Source: Chaetomium olivaceum (Eukaryota > Ascomycota > Sordariomycetes > Sordariales > Chaetomiaceae). Taken from it: DNA of 64,000 bases. Within the stretch, counting starts at the first letter, position 1. The number at the start of each line of letters is the position of its first letter. Position numbers and translations under genes: made by a program. Positions 55,812-64,000 of this stretch are shown here, in pieces. The stretch spans positions 806,001 through 870,000 of the forward strand of contig JAYWVB010000008.1 in assembly GCA_039881045.1 (NCBI GenBank). The letters run 5' to 3'. Below the pieces are notes generated by a model. The model was given only the letters and a program-made list of their open reading frames with translations, was not told where the DNA came from and searched no databases.

Positions 55812-57925
55812 ATGATGGTGGGTCGTGGTGTCTAGATAATGGGTAGATGGAATACAAAAGTATCTGAACATGTATTGACAATCTCGTGTTTGTGTGTCGG
55901 GGGTTGAGGTTGCCAGCTCCAGACCGAGGCTTGTCCGCTCCTTGGGTATTTTTACACACACGCTTAGATCTGACTGCCGTGTCTGGAGGCTTGGCTCACG
56001 AGAGCCTTTCCGTCCTCCCTTGCAGCACCTATAACGCCACTACAGCCACGGTGGTGATATCTACCAATCACCGCCGCCCCAGCTCGCCGTTCTCAGCTCA
56101 CCTTTCCCATCACTGCGGAGGGTATCACATAGTCACCTTCCCCTCGAGTTTGTCTCACGAGTCTCGTGTCTCACAAGAGAGTTCATAACTCTGAATGAAA
56201 CAACTGCCTGCATCATACTGCAGCTGCTGACTGCACGAGCACTCCCAGAGTGATGCTGCCGCCTTCCCTGCATTATCAAAAAAATACATTGCTTCATCAT
56301 GACCTGCGGTGGCTTGCCCTGGAAGCGGCAGGCGGCTATCGTAGGTATTGTTGCTCGTAACACAAGACTACCTGCCCTGTTTACAGTCAAGATCCCTTCA
56401 AGGACAACAACAATCCTGTTGTTTATTCCTCTAATACCCCGATCATAGACCACGCCACCCTCAAATCGGCATCAATCCCGCCCCTACCAGATAGGCCAAC
56501 CGTTAACCACTAAAAACAAGACCCAAGATTACCCTCACCAGATTGGGAGTTATTGTCCTCGGCCTGTTGCGTTCCCGTCCTGCAGTACTTGCAGCCAGCC
56601 AGCATGGACCGTTGCAACACCACAGCTGAACACCCACCCCCCCTCTCCCCCTCCTCTCCCACAACACCCCCCTGGCGTACCCTGGTATGTACCCCGGTCA
56701 AAATAATCCCCATCCCACGGTCGCTCCGATCGATCGCCAAGCCCCCCCCTGGTCAAACCCTCTTCCCCGGACGCACACGACATCCATACGAGATCCTTGC
56801 CCCATCGATGTTGTCACTGGCACCTCATCCAGTTTGTACACTGGCAGTTATGTATGGACATTGCATGGACCCATCCTGCTTCCCCCCCCCCCGGCCGCAG
56901 GGAACGCCCGCCGGGGGAGCGATTGGCCGCCGGCATTTCCGGCCGATGCATCGCTGGACGCATGCAGCTAGCTGGGCGGGGGAGGAGGAAAAAAAAAACT
57001 GGAGCAGTCTCAACGTCCTGGGGCGGCGGCCTTGGCTTTACTGGTGGGATCGCCATCGCCATGCCTTACGGACGTTGGGGCCGGGGGGGTGGTGTTGCTG
57101 GGTTACTGGGGGAGATTTCGGGGAGGATGGGATTCTGGGTTGGTGAGTTGGTGGGTGTGAAAAGGAGGGTTTTTTTTTGTCTGCTTCCCATGTTTTGCTT
57201 GGCCATGAATGCGCCGTACCCTAGCTATGGAGAGCCGTCTTCTGACGTTATGCTATGGGAGGATAGACAAAGGGGCAGTTTATGAAGGGGAGACTTGACG
57301 GTAAATCAAGGTTAGGTCCCTGTCTGTCTGGAGTGCGTCCCGGAGATGCAAGGGTTCGTCGGAGGATGGGTTGATGCTTTTTTTGCCCTCTTCCGCCGTT
57401 TCTCGTCTGGTCTAGACTTCTAGGATCGGGACAGCCATGGCATTTTAGTGAAGTCCACCAGGAAGCTATACTTACGCAGTACATTAGCTCGGCAGGCATG
57501 ACAGGCATGGCGTGCATTCTCTCGTGCGTACAGGGTTCCTCCTGCGGCCCCTCCGTCTTTCAACAGCTTATGCGTTCAGACGGAGGGGCAAAGTCGATAC
57601 CCAGGTCGAACCCCAGATCCAACTTGGAGTATGTTGCGCGGAGGTCTCCGTGTCGATGAGGTCAGTCCAAAGCCATTGGTTGCCAGCCTGAGCCGCTTTC
57701 ATGTATCCCTTACCGGGAATGCCAATGCCTCTACAACGTGTGGGATATATGAGAGACCTCTTATACCTCCAACTTGGCTTGATGTTGCATCCATTCGTCT
57801 TTGTTCTTGACACAGCGGGTTGTCAATTGCTCTGCTTATAGCTGCTTCTCTGCCCATCATCGTTCAAGGTCCGAGTATACGGGCCGTTCTCCGCATCTTC
57901 CTGCTCCTTGACACCAAACCACAAT
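55812..57925. other. intergenic, 2.1 kb
   Basis: 3' region of prpD and a long upstream region for the small Cys-rich gene. Several open frames (for example 56553-57285) lack ATG-to-domain logic and overlap each other on both strands. No gene supported. Poly-C, poly-G and poly-A tracts lie at 56881-56892, 57081-57090 and 56990-56998. Confidence 0.45.
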
Positions 57926-58370
57926 ATGAACGTGTGCTACTGCTCCAACTATTACGTACGTGGGCCGGGAACCGTCAATTGGCTCCGCTGACATTGCTTC
58001 TTTTGTGCTGCAGTCCTCCATCCGATGCACCAACACGGTGGGCAAGTTCGGTCAACGCTGCAAGCTCTGCACCGTGAGTACCTTACATATCCCATGCTGT
58101 CGATGTCCGTCAGTAGTGTAACAGGTCAATTCCCAGATATTGAAAAGCGGAACCTCTCTCACCCCGGGCCGTCTCCCGGAAGACTGCCTCTGGCTGCTTT
58201 CACAGCCGCAAAGCCATGACGAACCGGATGACCGGTCCGAGAACAGCTCCACCAACTCTCGGCGACCATCGTGGACGTTTGGGGGGCTATCGATGTCATC
58301 CTTGTCGACGAAAAAGCCAACAACGGAGACGGGAATATGGAAGAATGGGAGGTACACCATGAAGATGTGA
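57926..58370 (+). CDS. putative small Cys-rich protein, spliced
   Basis: Three short exons give 111 residues: 57926-57955, 58014-58073 and 58125-58370. Both introns have GT-AG ends (GTACGT and GTGAGT donors), keep phase 0, and intron 1 has a branch-like GCTGAC. The protein begins MNVCYCSNYYSSIRCTNTVG and has a C-x-C-x6-C-x9-C-x2-C pattern (CYC, RC, RCKLC), followed by a Ser/Pro/Thr-rich, low-complexity tail ending NGRYTMKM. There is no signal peptide. I do not recognise a family. The splice consensus plus the Cys spacing are the support; transcription is unproven. Confidence 0.45.
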
Positions 58371-58706
58371 TCCTCTCCGAGATTGGAAGCGTATCGGAGC
58401 AGAGCAGAACCTTGTATCTGCGATACCCAGCGGAAAGCAACAGGAAGCCCTTCCGGCGAGAGGCATATGGGGACTGACAGAAAGCCATTATAAGGGGCGT
58501 AACACGGCGCACAGGCGCCAGATTCATTCTCATGCTATGCCATACATTTCATCCAAATCATTGACCAGTAACAAACCCATGCCCAAGTTTCCAACCTCAT
58601 GTAGTCCCGAAAAGCCAAAACGCCAAATGACCCATAACCCAAGCTGTCCCCCGCCATATAACCCCGCCCAAACATATCCCACACGTCGCACGCACCTCAG
58701 CAAGAA
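58371..58706. other. convergent intergenic region, 336 bp
   Basis: 3' ends of the Cys-rich gene and the membrane protein gene. Nothing else seen. Confidence 0.5.
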
Positions 58707-59438
58707 CTAGCACTTGCCCCCCTCACCGCAGCCTAGCCGCCTGAAGTAGCCCCGCTCCCCCTGCGCCGACTTCTGGATCTCCTCCTTGATCCGCCGCCGC
58801 CGCTCCGCCCTGCTCATCGGCTTCTGCGGCTCCTCCTCCCCATCTTTCCCACCAGCAGCAGCAGCAGTAGCAGCAGCCCCGCTGCTACCCTTCCCCTTCT
58901 TCTCCTTCTTGCCCTTCACAGTCGTCTTGGTCGGCTCATCCCCCGGCAAAACCCCACCACCACCACCACCACCAGGCTTAGCGGATTTTGCATTGTCCGG
59001 CCGCGTAGGCTTAATGACCACCTCGACTATCTTCTGTTGCGCCTCCTCCCCCTCCCCTTCCCCCGTCAGCAATTCCGCCGGCAAAGGCTTCCCGTCCTCG
59101 TCCAGCGCTACGATGGTGCCGTCGGCGAGCTCGGTGGTGGACTGTTTGAAGCGGTCGGGCAGGAAGATCTTGGGGGAGGGTTTGGGGGGCTGCTTGATGG
59201 CGGCGCGGAGGTCGCGGAGGGTGCGCTGTTGCAGGACATAGCCGCTGAGGAAGAGGGCTGTGGTGCAGAGGAAGACTGTGGTGTGGGGTGAATGGTTTAG
59301 TTAGTTGGTTGGTAGTGAGTTTATTGGTGGTAGTAAGGAGTAGGGTGCGTGCACCGGGAAAGGCAAACGGGAAGCGGAAGGCTGCATACCAATGCCGGAG
59401 GACACCGCAACAGACACCTGCCCCGAGGTGAGGAGCAT
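58707..59438 (-). CDS. small single-pass membrane protein, conserved, unknown
   Basis: Exons 59390-59438 and 58707-59275 (GT-AG intron of 114 bases) give 205 residues. It starts MLLTSGQVSVAVSSGI. The hydrophobic segment at about 8-35 (to VFLCTTALFLSGYVLQ) looks like one membrane helix near the N-terminus. A soluble part follows (QQRTLRDLRAAIKQPPK, KIFLPDRFKQSTTELADGTI), then low-complexity Gly, Lys and Ala runs and a basic end, RAERRRRIKEEIQKSAQGER. I infer an organelle membrane protein with its tail in the cytosol or matrix. No named family recognised. Confidence 0.68.
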
Positions 59439-59890
59439 TTCGGTTGATGCTGGTGTATACTACGCAATCGTACGAATATAATAAAAACAGAGGCTAGCCG
59501 TGAAAATATGATGACAAAAAGAAAGTCAAGTTGATTGACAATCGTGAGACTTGCAAATCCAGTTGACAGTGACATCAGCGTCGTTGAAACGAGCCCCCCT
59601 TCGTGATCCAAACAAAAGTAAATGTTGGCCGGGCAACTATCGCTTTATAGACCCGCCCCACCATGCCAAGAAATTCGGGGGAACAGAAACACCAAAGCGT
59701 TGCATGGCGCGGGACAACGGCTCCTCATAACCTGGACAGCCCACTTTTTCCATGGTGCAATCAACGACCACTCGCTATAAGAATGGTGTCGGACTGCTAA
59801 CTGGACGACAATGCAGATAGCTGTGTGAGAAGTCAACGCAAATACGGCCTTGACTTTGCTCTTAATTCGAGTTATTTTGGTCTTGCCCCA
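59439..59890. other. divergent spacer
   Basis: Between the membrane protein gene and the small gene at 59891. No conserved frame. Confidence 0.45.
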
Positions 59891-60391
59891 ATGCCGATGC
59901 TACCCCCTGCCTTGCGGCGTAGCTCCAGTCTCTGGCTTCAAAGTTCAAACCATCACCAGCAGCCTGAGAGACTCGGGGCAGGCGGGTTCCATTCGTTCGT
60001 CGCAGTACAGCGGAGCTGAAGAGGCCGGAAACAAGACCGGTGCCGAGATCGCCCCCCACCGAGCGAAACATAGTTGAATTCCTCCAGCAACGCTGCGAAG
60101 ACCAAACGGCTGCAACAGAAAGCCGGTCCGGACCCCCTCGCCACTGTCAGGGCCACACAGCCCGCGGGTGATGCTGCGGCGGAAAACCTGAATATCGACC
60201 CGGAGAACGTAAACGTGAAGGCCTCCCTATCGTCTGGGAATCGAGCGAGAAGGGCGAGGCTAGGGTTTAGGCGGGACGACGATGGCGATGGCGACGGCTT
60301 AGATACCGAGCCGCTTGGTATCTCTGAGGACTCGGGGGAAGACAACGGCGCGGAGGATGATGGCTTCAAGAGGAGTCCATTCGGAAAATAG
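59891..60391 (+). CDS. possible small mitochondrial-type protein with broken frame
   Basis: A plausible coding stretch. It begins MPMLPPALRRSSSLWLQSSN at 59891 (a basic, Ser-rich presequence-like start ending near GAGGFHSF). It continues in another frame as YSGAEEAGNKTGAEIAPHRA and returns to the first frame from about 60074 as NSSSNAAKTKRLQQKAGPDP, NIDPENVNVKASLSS and an acidic tail ending FKRSPFGK. The two shifts compensate, as in the AAA gene, and fit the indel pattern of this assembly. No introns explain them. Family unknown. Confidence 0.4.
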
Positions 60392-60448
60392 AGAGCTAAT
60401 GAACTCTGGAGGGTGAGCATTTCAATAGAAATCCATTCTAGGAGTTAC

Positions 60449-62139
60449 CTAGTTTGCTTCTTCCTTGTCTGGGACTATTCCTCCCTCCTCGTCGGGGACG
60501 CCCGTCTCAACCCGGAACATTGCCCGGAGTTCCGCATCGTATTCTTCCCTTTCCCGCAGTTTTCGCATGCTGGTCTCCCTCACTCCCTGGGCCCAAAAGG
60601 CGGCAAAGTGTGCACCAACTTTCTCTGGAATGTTTTGGGAGATGAACTGAGGCCGTAGCTGAAGCTCGAAAAGTTGATACATGGCGTTGATGGAGTCCAA
60701 AGCGTGGAAGAACCACAAAGCTTTGGATGAATAGGATTTCTCAATGGTTTTTGAGAGGTCGCTGGACATCTCGCGCTCTTCCTCCTTAAATGTGACCATG
60801 AAAGTCTTCCTCGCCGCAGCGTACTCTGCTGAGTACTGAGGTAAGCAGACTTCGTCGATACTCCTCGAGGTAATCCAATACGGGATATCGATCATCTGGG
60901 GGGAGCGAGCGCATATCCATTCGAGGTCAATAAGAGTTGTAATGTTCCAATCATCGTCTACAATCAGATTCCCTGGGTGAAGATCAGTCAGTTGCATGTA
61001 GAACGGCCCTTGCCTGAAGGCCCGATCGAGGTACTGCTGTGACATGATTCGCAAGATCGCTTGGACGGCCATTTGGTAGTAGTAGTCCTCTCTGCTCTTT
61101 GCAGCGTTCTTCTGGGCAAGAAAGCGGTTGTCATGTAAGGTTAAAAGATCTGTGACGTAAGGGTCGACAGTTTCATAGGTTTGGTCGGGATCCATGACCC
61201 GGGACGCTCCGTCGTTCTCGATAATTGCGATGCCGCTGGTCAGCGGGCGGTTGGTGAGGGAAATCGTTCCCATATTCGGATCAAAAGTGAAGGATCCAAT
61301 ACGGTTGAGCGGGACACCCGCGAGCTTGAGGATCACCGTGAGATGCCGCGGAACAGGTTCTGCCTCTTTGCGGGGTCGACTGGCGTAGAAAACCATGAGT
61401 TGGCGAGCGGCTTCCCTTTGTCAATGAAATCAAGCAGGATGTATCCTGTCGGGAAGTCGTAGATCCACGGGTTCTCGACGTAGTACGATGGGATAGGCCA
61501 ACCGAACCAGGCGCAGATCCGTCTCCGAAGCCATCTGGTCCATCTTTGATACCATGGGAGGAGACTCGCGTGGGTGAACTGTAGAGCGTGTCAGCCGCCT
61601 TTGTTCGACTTCGTTTCAATAGGCAATAAAATAAAATAAAATAAATGAAATCAATGAGGCATGCGAAGAAATAAGCTCAGTCAACTCACGTGGCGGCCAT
61701 TCGGAAAGCCAAAGCCGTAAAGCCGAGGTATGGGTATGTCCGGGCAGTTTTCCTGCATCCAGATATACGTGGCGACCTCGCATTGCATCTTCTCCTCGAC
61801 TATACCAGTCAGCCTGTGGGCCATCGGGACCCGCAGCATGAGGCGCGAGCCTGCGGTGGTGCCGGTGGATGGGCCGTCGACACGGATTGGGACACATTTG
61901 TTAAAGCTTCCAGCGAGCCATTTCTCGGTTGGTTCCGCGACGCATCGCGCCGCTTCAATCCGGAGATGGTGGGCAGCGAGGCTAGAAAGCCGGCCTTGTT
62001 CGCTCTGCTGCTGCAAGTCGGCTGTGGCTGAGACGGCGCTGCCATGCCAGGCGATTTGCCGGATGACATCCTCCTCAGATTCATGCGCGTCTGTGAAGCC
62101 GATGCGGTCGCCATTGTATAGTGGGAGGGTAATAGGCAT
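60449..62139 (-). CDS. APH-family phosphotransferase-like protein, copy 2 (one apparent frameshift)
   Basis: Paralogue of the gene at 51962-53645, about 526 residues. Exon 1 is 61690-62139 (MPITLPLYNGDRIGFTDAHE) and exon 2 is 60449-61578; the 111-base GT-AG intron contains a TTTTA/TAAAA repeat. Shared blocks are WLAGSFNKCVPIRVDGPS, EKMQCEVATYIWMQENC, GVPLNRIGSFTFDP and SLTNRPLTSGIAIIENDG. The catalytic region is MQLTDLHPGNLIVDDDWN, then ITTLIDLEWICARSPQM. The active-site Asp, Asn and Asp are all present. A one-base deletion near 61331-61341, between GISR and ILKLAG, breaks the frame and is probably a sequence error. Confidence 0.85.
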
Positions 62140-62462
62140 GTCACCGGGCTGGGAATGATGCTTCGTCTTGGTCTGTAACGTAATCTTGTGGAAACTCAAT
62201 TACAGCGCCTGCTCAGTGCGAAAGCCGCTGAGATCACATGACAGGGACCCCCTAGAAATGTCAACAAGGTATTTCGGTAGACCATCTGCTTCATCATTCC
62301 CAAGGTGTAAGTCTATCATACATCATTGAGTGTTGTACATTTACTACATGCCAGCCGCCGTGTCTATCCCTGGTATTTACAATGTTATGTACACCGGATT
62401 CTCTTTTCCGAAGAGCCAAGTCGCCGCCCATCCCAGCCAGCCGTGCACTATATCCCGGGCTC
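62140..62462. other. intergenic, 320 bp
   Basis: Promoter of APH copy 2 and 3' region of the next minus-strand gene. No gene seen. Confidence 0.5.
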
Positions 62463-63962
62463 TTACCACGATGCTGACATCTGAAACGGTATATCACCCT
62501 CCAAATCCTTCAGAAGCATCACTTGCTTCGCCTTGGCCGCTGCCAGGACCGACTCGAGCGCCGCAACATCAGCATGCATCTCCCGGCCCCGCTTGACAAA
62601 GTAGCCAGACAAGAAGTCGACGTCCGAGTCCCACCCCGCCGCGAACTGCGCCCGCATCTTGCTGTCGGCCGTCCTCTGCAGCATCAGCCTGTGGTAGACC
62701 TCGTGCCGCAGGGAGCTGGTGCTGGCGAACTGCCGGAACCGCCGCGAGTGGCGGCACTCGGGCAGCTGGGACACCACGCTCGACAGCTCCCCGGCCAAGC
62801 GGTCCATCAGCTGCCTGGCATATGGGTTGGTGTGGAGAGCGTCGTATCTGCATTCGAACAGCGCGGCTAGCGGGTCCATAATGCTCCGAAATGCTACCGT
62901 CGGCAGTTTGTACCGGAGGAAATCAGCCATCGGGTGGCCCGTCGCATTGAGCCCCGGCATCGCGGTCAGGAGCCGGATGAAGTGCGTTGCTCTCGCCGTC
63001 CGCTCCACGGGCGGGTGCCGCTTGATCTGGAATCGTTGGCTGCCCTCCACTTTCTGTGGTGACAAGAGCGTCAGATAAAGCCTTCCTGGTCGGACTTCGG
63101 CTACGGAGAATCTGCTGGACGTATGATCGAGGGCTGTAGTAAAATGCCCTAAGAGGAAGATGGGTCGGGTCGACTCGTTGGGAAAATAAGCTTCGACGAG
63201 TTCCTCTGCAACACCTAGCCCGTCGTTGACTAGGCAGATTGTTGATCGGTGATCGAGCCGATGCCTAATGCGCCTGAAAGCTTGTACGACCTGGGCCGCC
63301 GGCAGAGTCACGATCAGGTTGTGGATCGTGTTTCCGCTCTGAGTCTCGGCTTGCTCGTCGGATATGTAATCGGCCACGACTCGGCGGTGGGTGACGCGGA
63401 GGTCGCCTCGGTACAGTGTCAGCTGCTTCGAGGCCTTATACCATTGCTTGTAGAGGTTCTCTCTGTGCAGCATGTAGCGGACGGGGGGGATGGTTCGGCA
63501 GCCGGCCAGAGTGTGGGCGATGTATCGTCCAGCCAGATCTAACCCCATGACGTGAATCTGGTCTGAAGGCTGGAACGCCTGCAAGATCGCTATAGGCTGG
63601 GGGGCTTGAGCTTCTCGCTCTTCTGAGTCCCACAGTGCAAGCTTTGACTGGATCCGGTCCAGCTGTCCTCCTCGCTCCTGCTCTTGCTCTTGCAGGGCGG
63701 TAGGGCCGGTCTCAGCTGCAGCATTTCTGTCGTCCTCTGGCTTATTCGCCGGTGGCAATTCCTGCTTGTCCTGGTCCTTCACCGGTGACAATTCCTGCTT
63801 GCCCTGGCTCTTCACCGGCGATACGTCCGGCTTGCTCCGGTTGATAATGCTTGGAGTAGCCAACGGACCGGCCCGGCGGGCGAGATGCAGAGGTAGACGG
63901 ACAGTTCTGGGAGGTGGGACGTAGTGGCTGGCTTCTTGCGCTACGCTGTTGCTCGACGTCAT
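62463..63962 (-). CDS. ketopantoate reductase (ApbA/PanE)-like protein
   Basis: A 499-residue open frame from ATG 63962 (MTSSNSVAQEASHYVPPP); an earlier exon outside the window cannot be excluded. Residues 1-115 are low complexity with repeated VKSQGKQELSPVKDQDKQEL units. The ApbA-like region starts near 130: IHVMGLDLAGRYIAHTLAG stands where a GxGxxG Rossmann loop is expected but reads GLDLAG. Later blocks are IHNLIVTLPAAQVVQAFRRI, RSTICLVNDGLGVAEELVEA, STRPIFLLGHFTTALDHTS and the C-terminal helical domain PMADFLRYKLPTVAFRSI, FECRYDALHTNPYARQLMDR. Fungal relatives are often annotated as 2-dehydropantoate 2-reductase-like or Cbs2/Mug72-like. The changed loop makes NADPH binding uncertain. Confidence 0.75.
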   Translation of the reverse strand: MTSSNSVAQEASHYVPPPRTVRLPLHLARRAGPLATPSIINRSKPDVSPVKSQGKQELSPVKDQDKQELPPANKPEDDRNAAAETGPTALQEQEQERGGQLDRIQSKLALWDSEEREAQAPQPIAILQAFQPSDQIHVMGLDLAGRYIAHTLAGCRTIPPVRYMLHRENLYKQWYKASKQLTLYRGDLRVTHRRVVADYISDEQAETQSGNTIHNLIVTLPAAQVVQAFRRIRHRLDHRSTICLVNDGLGVAEELVEAYFPNESTRPIFLLGHFTTALDHTSSRFSVAEVRPGRLYLTLLSPQKVEGSQRFQIKRHPPVERTARATHFIRLLTAMPGLNATGHPMADFLRYKLPTVAFRSIMDPLAALFECRYDALHTNPYARQLMDRLAGELSSVVSQLPECRHSRRFRQFASTSSLRHEVYHRLMLQRTADSKMRAQFAAGWDSDVDFLSGYFVKRGREMHADVAALESVLAAAKAKQVMLLKDLEGDIPFQMSASW

Positions 63963-64000
63963 GTAATCCTGGCTTAACAACCGGCGGCTGGCCCCCCGGC
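63963..64000. other. window edge
   Basis: Upstream flank of the ApbA-like gene. Too short to interpret. Confidence 0.4.

Noticed and set aside
56553..57285. Overlapping frames in the 2.1-kb gap after prpD
   Set aside because: They overlap on both strands, contain homopolymer-rich sequence and show no recognisable domain.

Overview
This window is nuclear DNA of a filamentous ascomycete. Short introns of about 50-110 bases with GT-AG (occasionally GC-AG) borders, the gene repertoire and the high GC content point to the Sordariomycetes, most likely Sordariales (Chaetomiaceae-like). That placement rests on recalled protein similarity, not on a search. There are no operons, rRNA genes, tRNA genes or CRISPR arrays.

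Layout. Bases 1-13 kb hold mostly conserved housekeeping genes: an Mtc5/WDR59-type WD40 protein (cut by the window edge), the E2 enzyme Ubc13, an unknown conserved protein, mitochondrial enoyl reductase Etr1, PI3-kinase Vps34 and Smc5/6 subunit Nse4. Then come a 1323-residue coiled-coil membrane protein and a three-module CbbX/SpoVK-type AAA+ ATPase. A disturbed stretch at 20.7-23.5 kb contains a 5'-truncated Tad-like LINE relic and a broken Rtt10/WDR6-like WD40 pseudogene. From 23.7 to 28.8 kb lie a DUF4336-like hydrolase-fold protein, mitochondrial GatA and splicing factor Prp38.

The accessory part is about 29.7-41.5 kb: a HET-domain protein fused to a USP7-like deubiquitinase fold, a quinone-oxidoreductase-like MDR enzyme, a fungal transcription-factor-like protein, an unknown 174-residue protein and an AN1-like zinc finger/APH kinase-fold protein. 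From 42 to 51 kb housekeeping genes return: PDCD5, COQ4, a SET methyltransferase, a CFIm68-like RRM protein and LEC14B/DCAF11. The last 12 kb hold two APH-family paralogues, methylcitrate dehydratase PrpD, small proteins and a ketopantoate-reductase-like protein.

The most interesting item is the HET-USP fusion (29705-32868, minus strand). The USP fold aligns from end to end with the USP7 type, but the catalytic Cys, His and Asp/Asn positions read Gly, Arg and Asn. The protein therefore looks like a self/non-self (HET) module attached to a pseudo-deubiquitinase.

A caution for any user: at least a dozen otherwise well-conserved genes carry a single-base frameshift, many in runs of G or C. These include GatA, Etr1 and Mtc5, which are normally single-copy and important. 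The simplest reading is residual indel error in the assembly, so these are annotated as genes, not pseudogenes.
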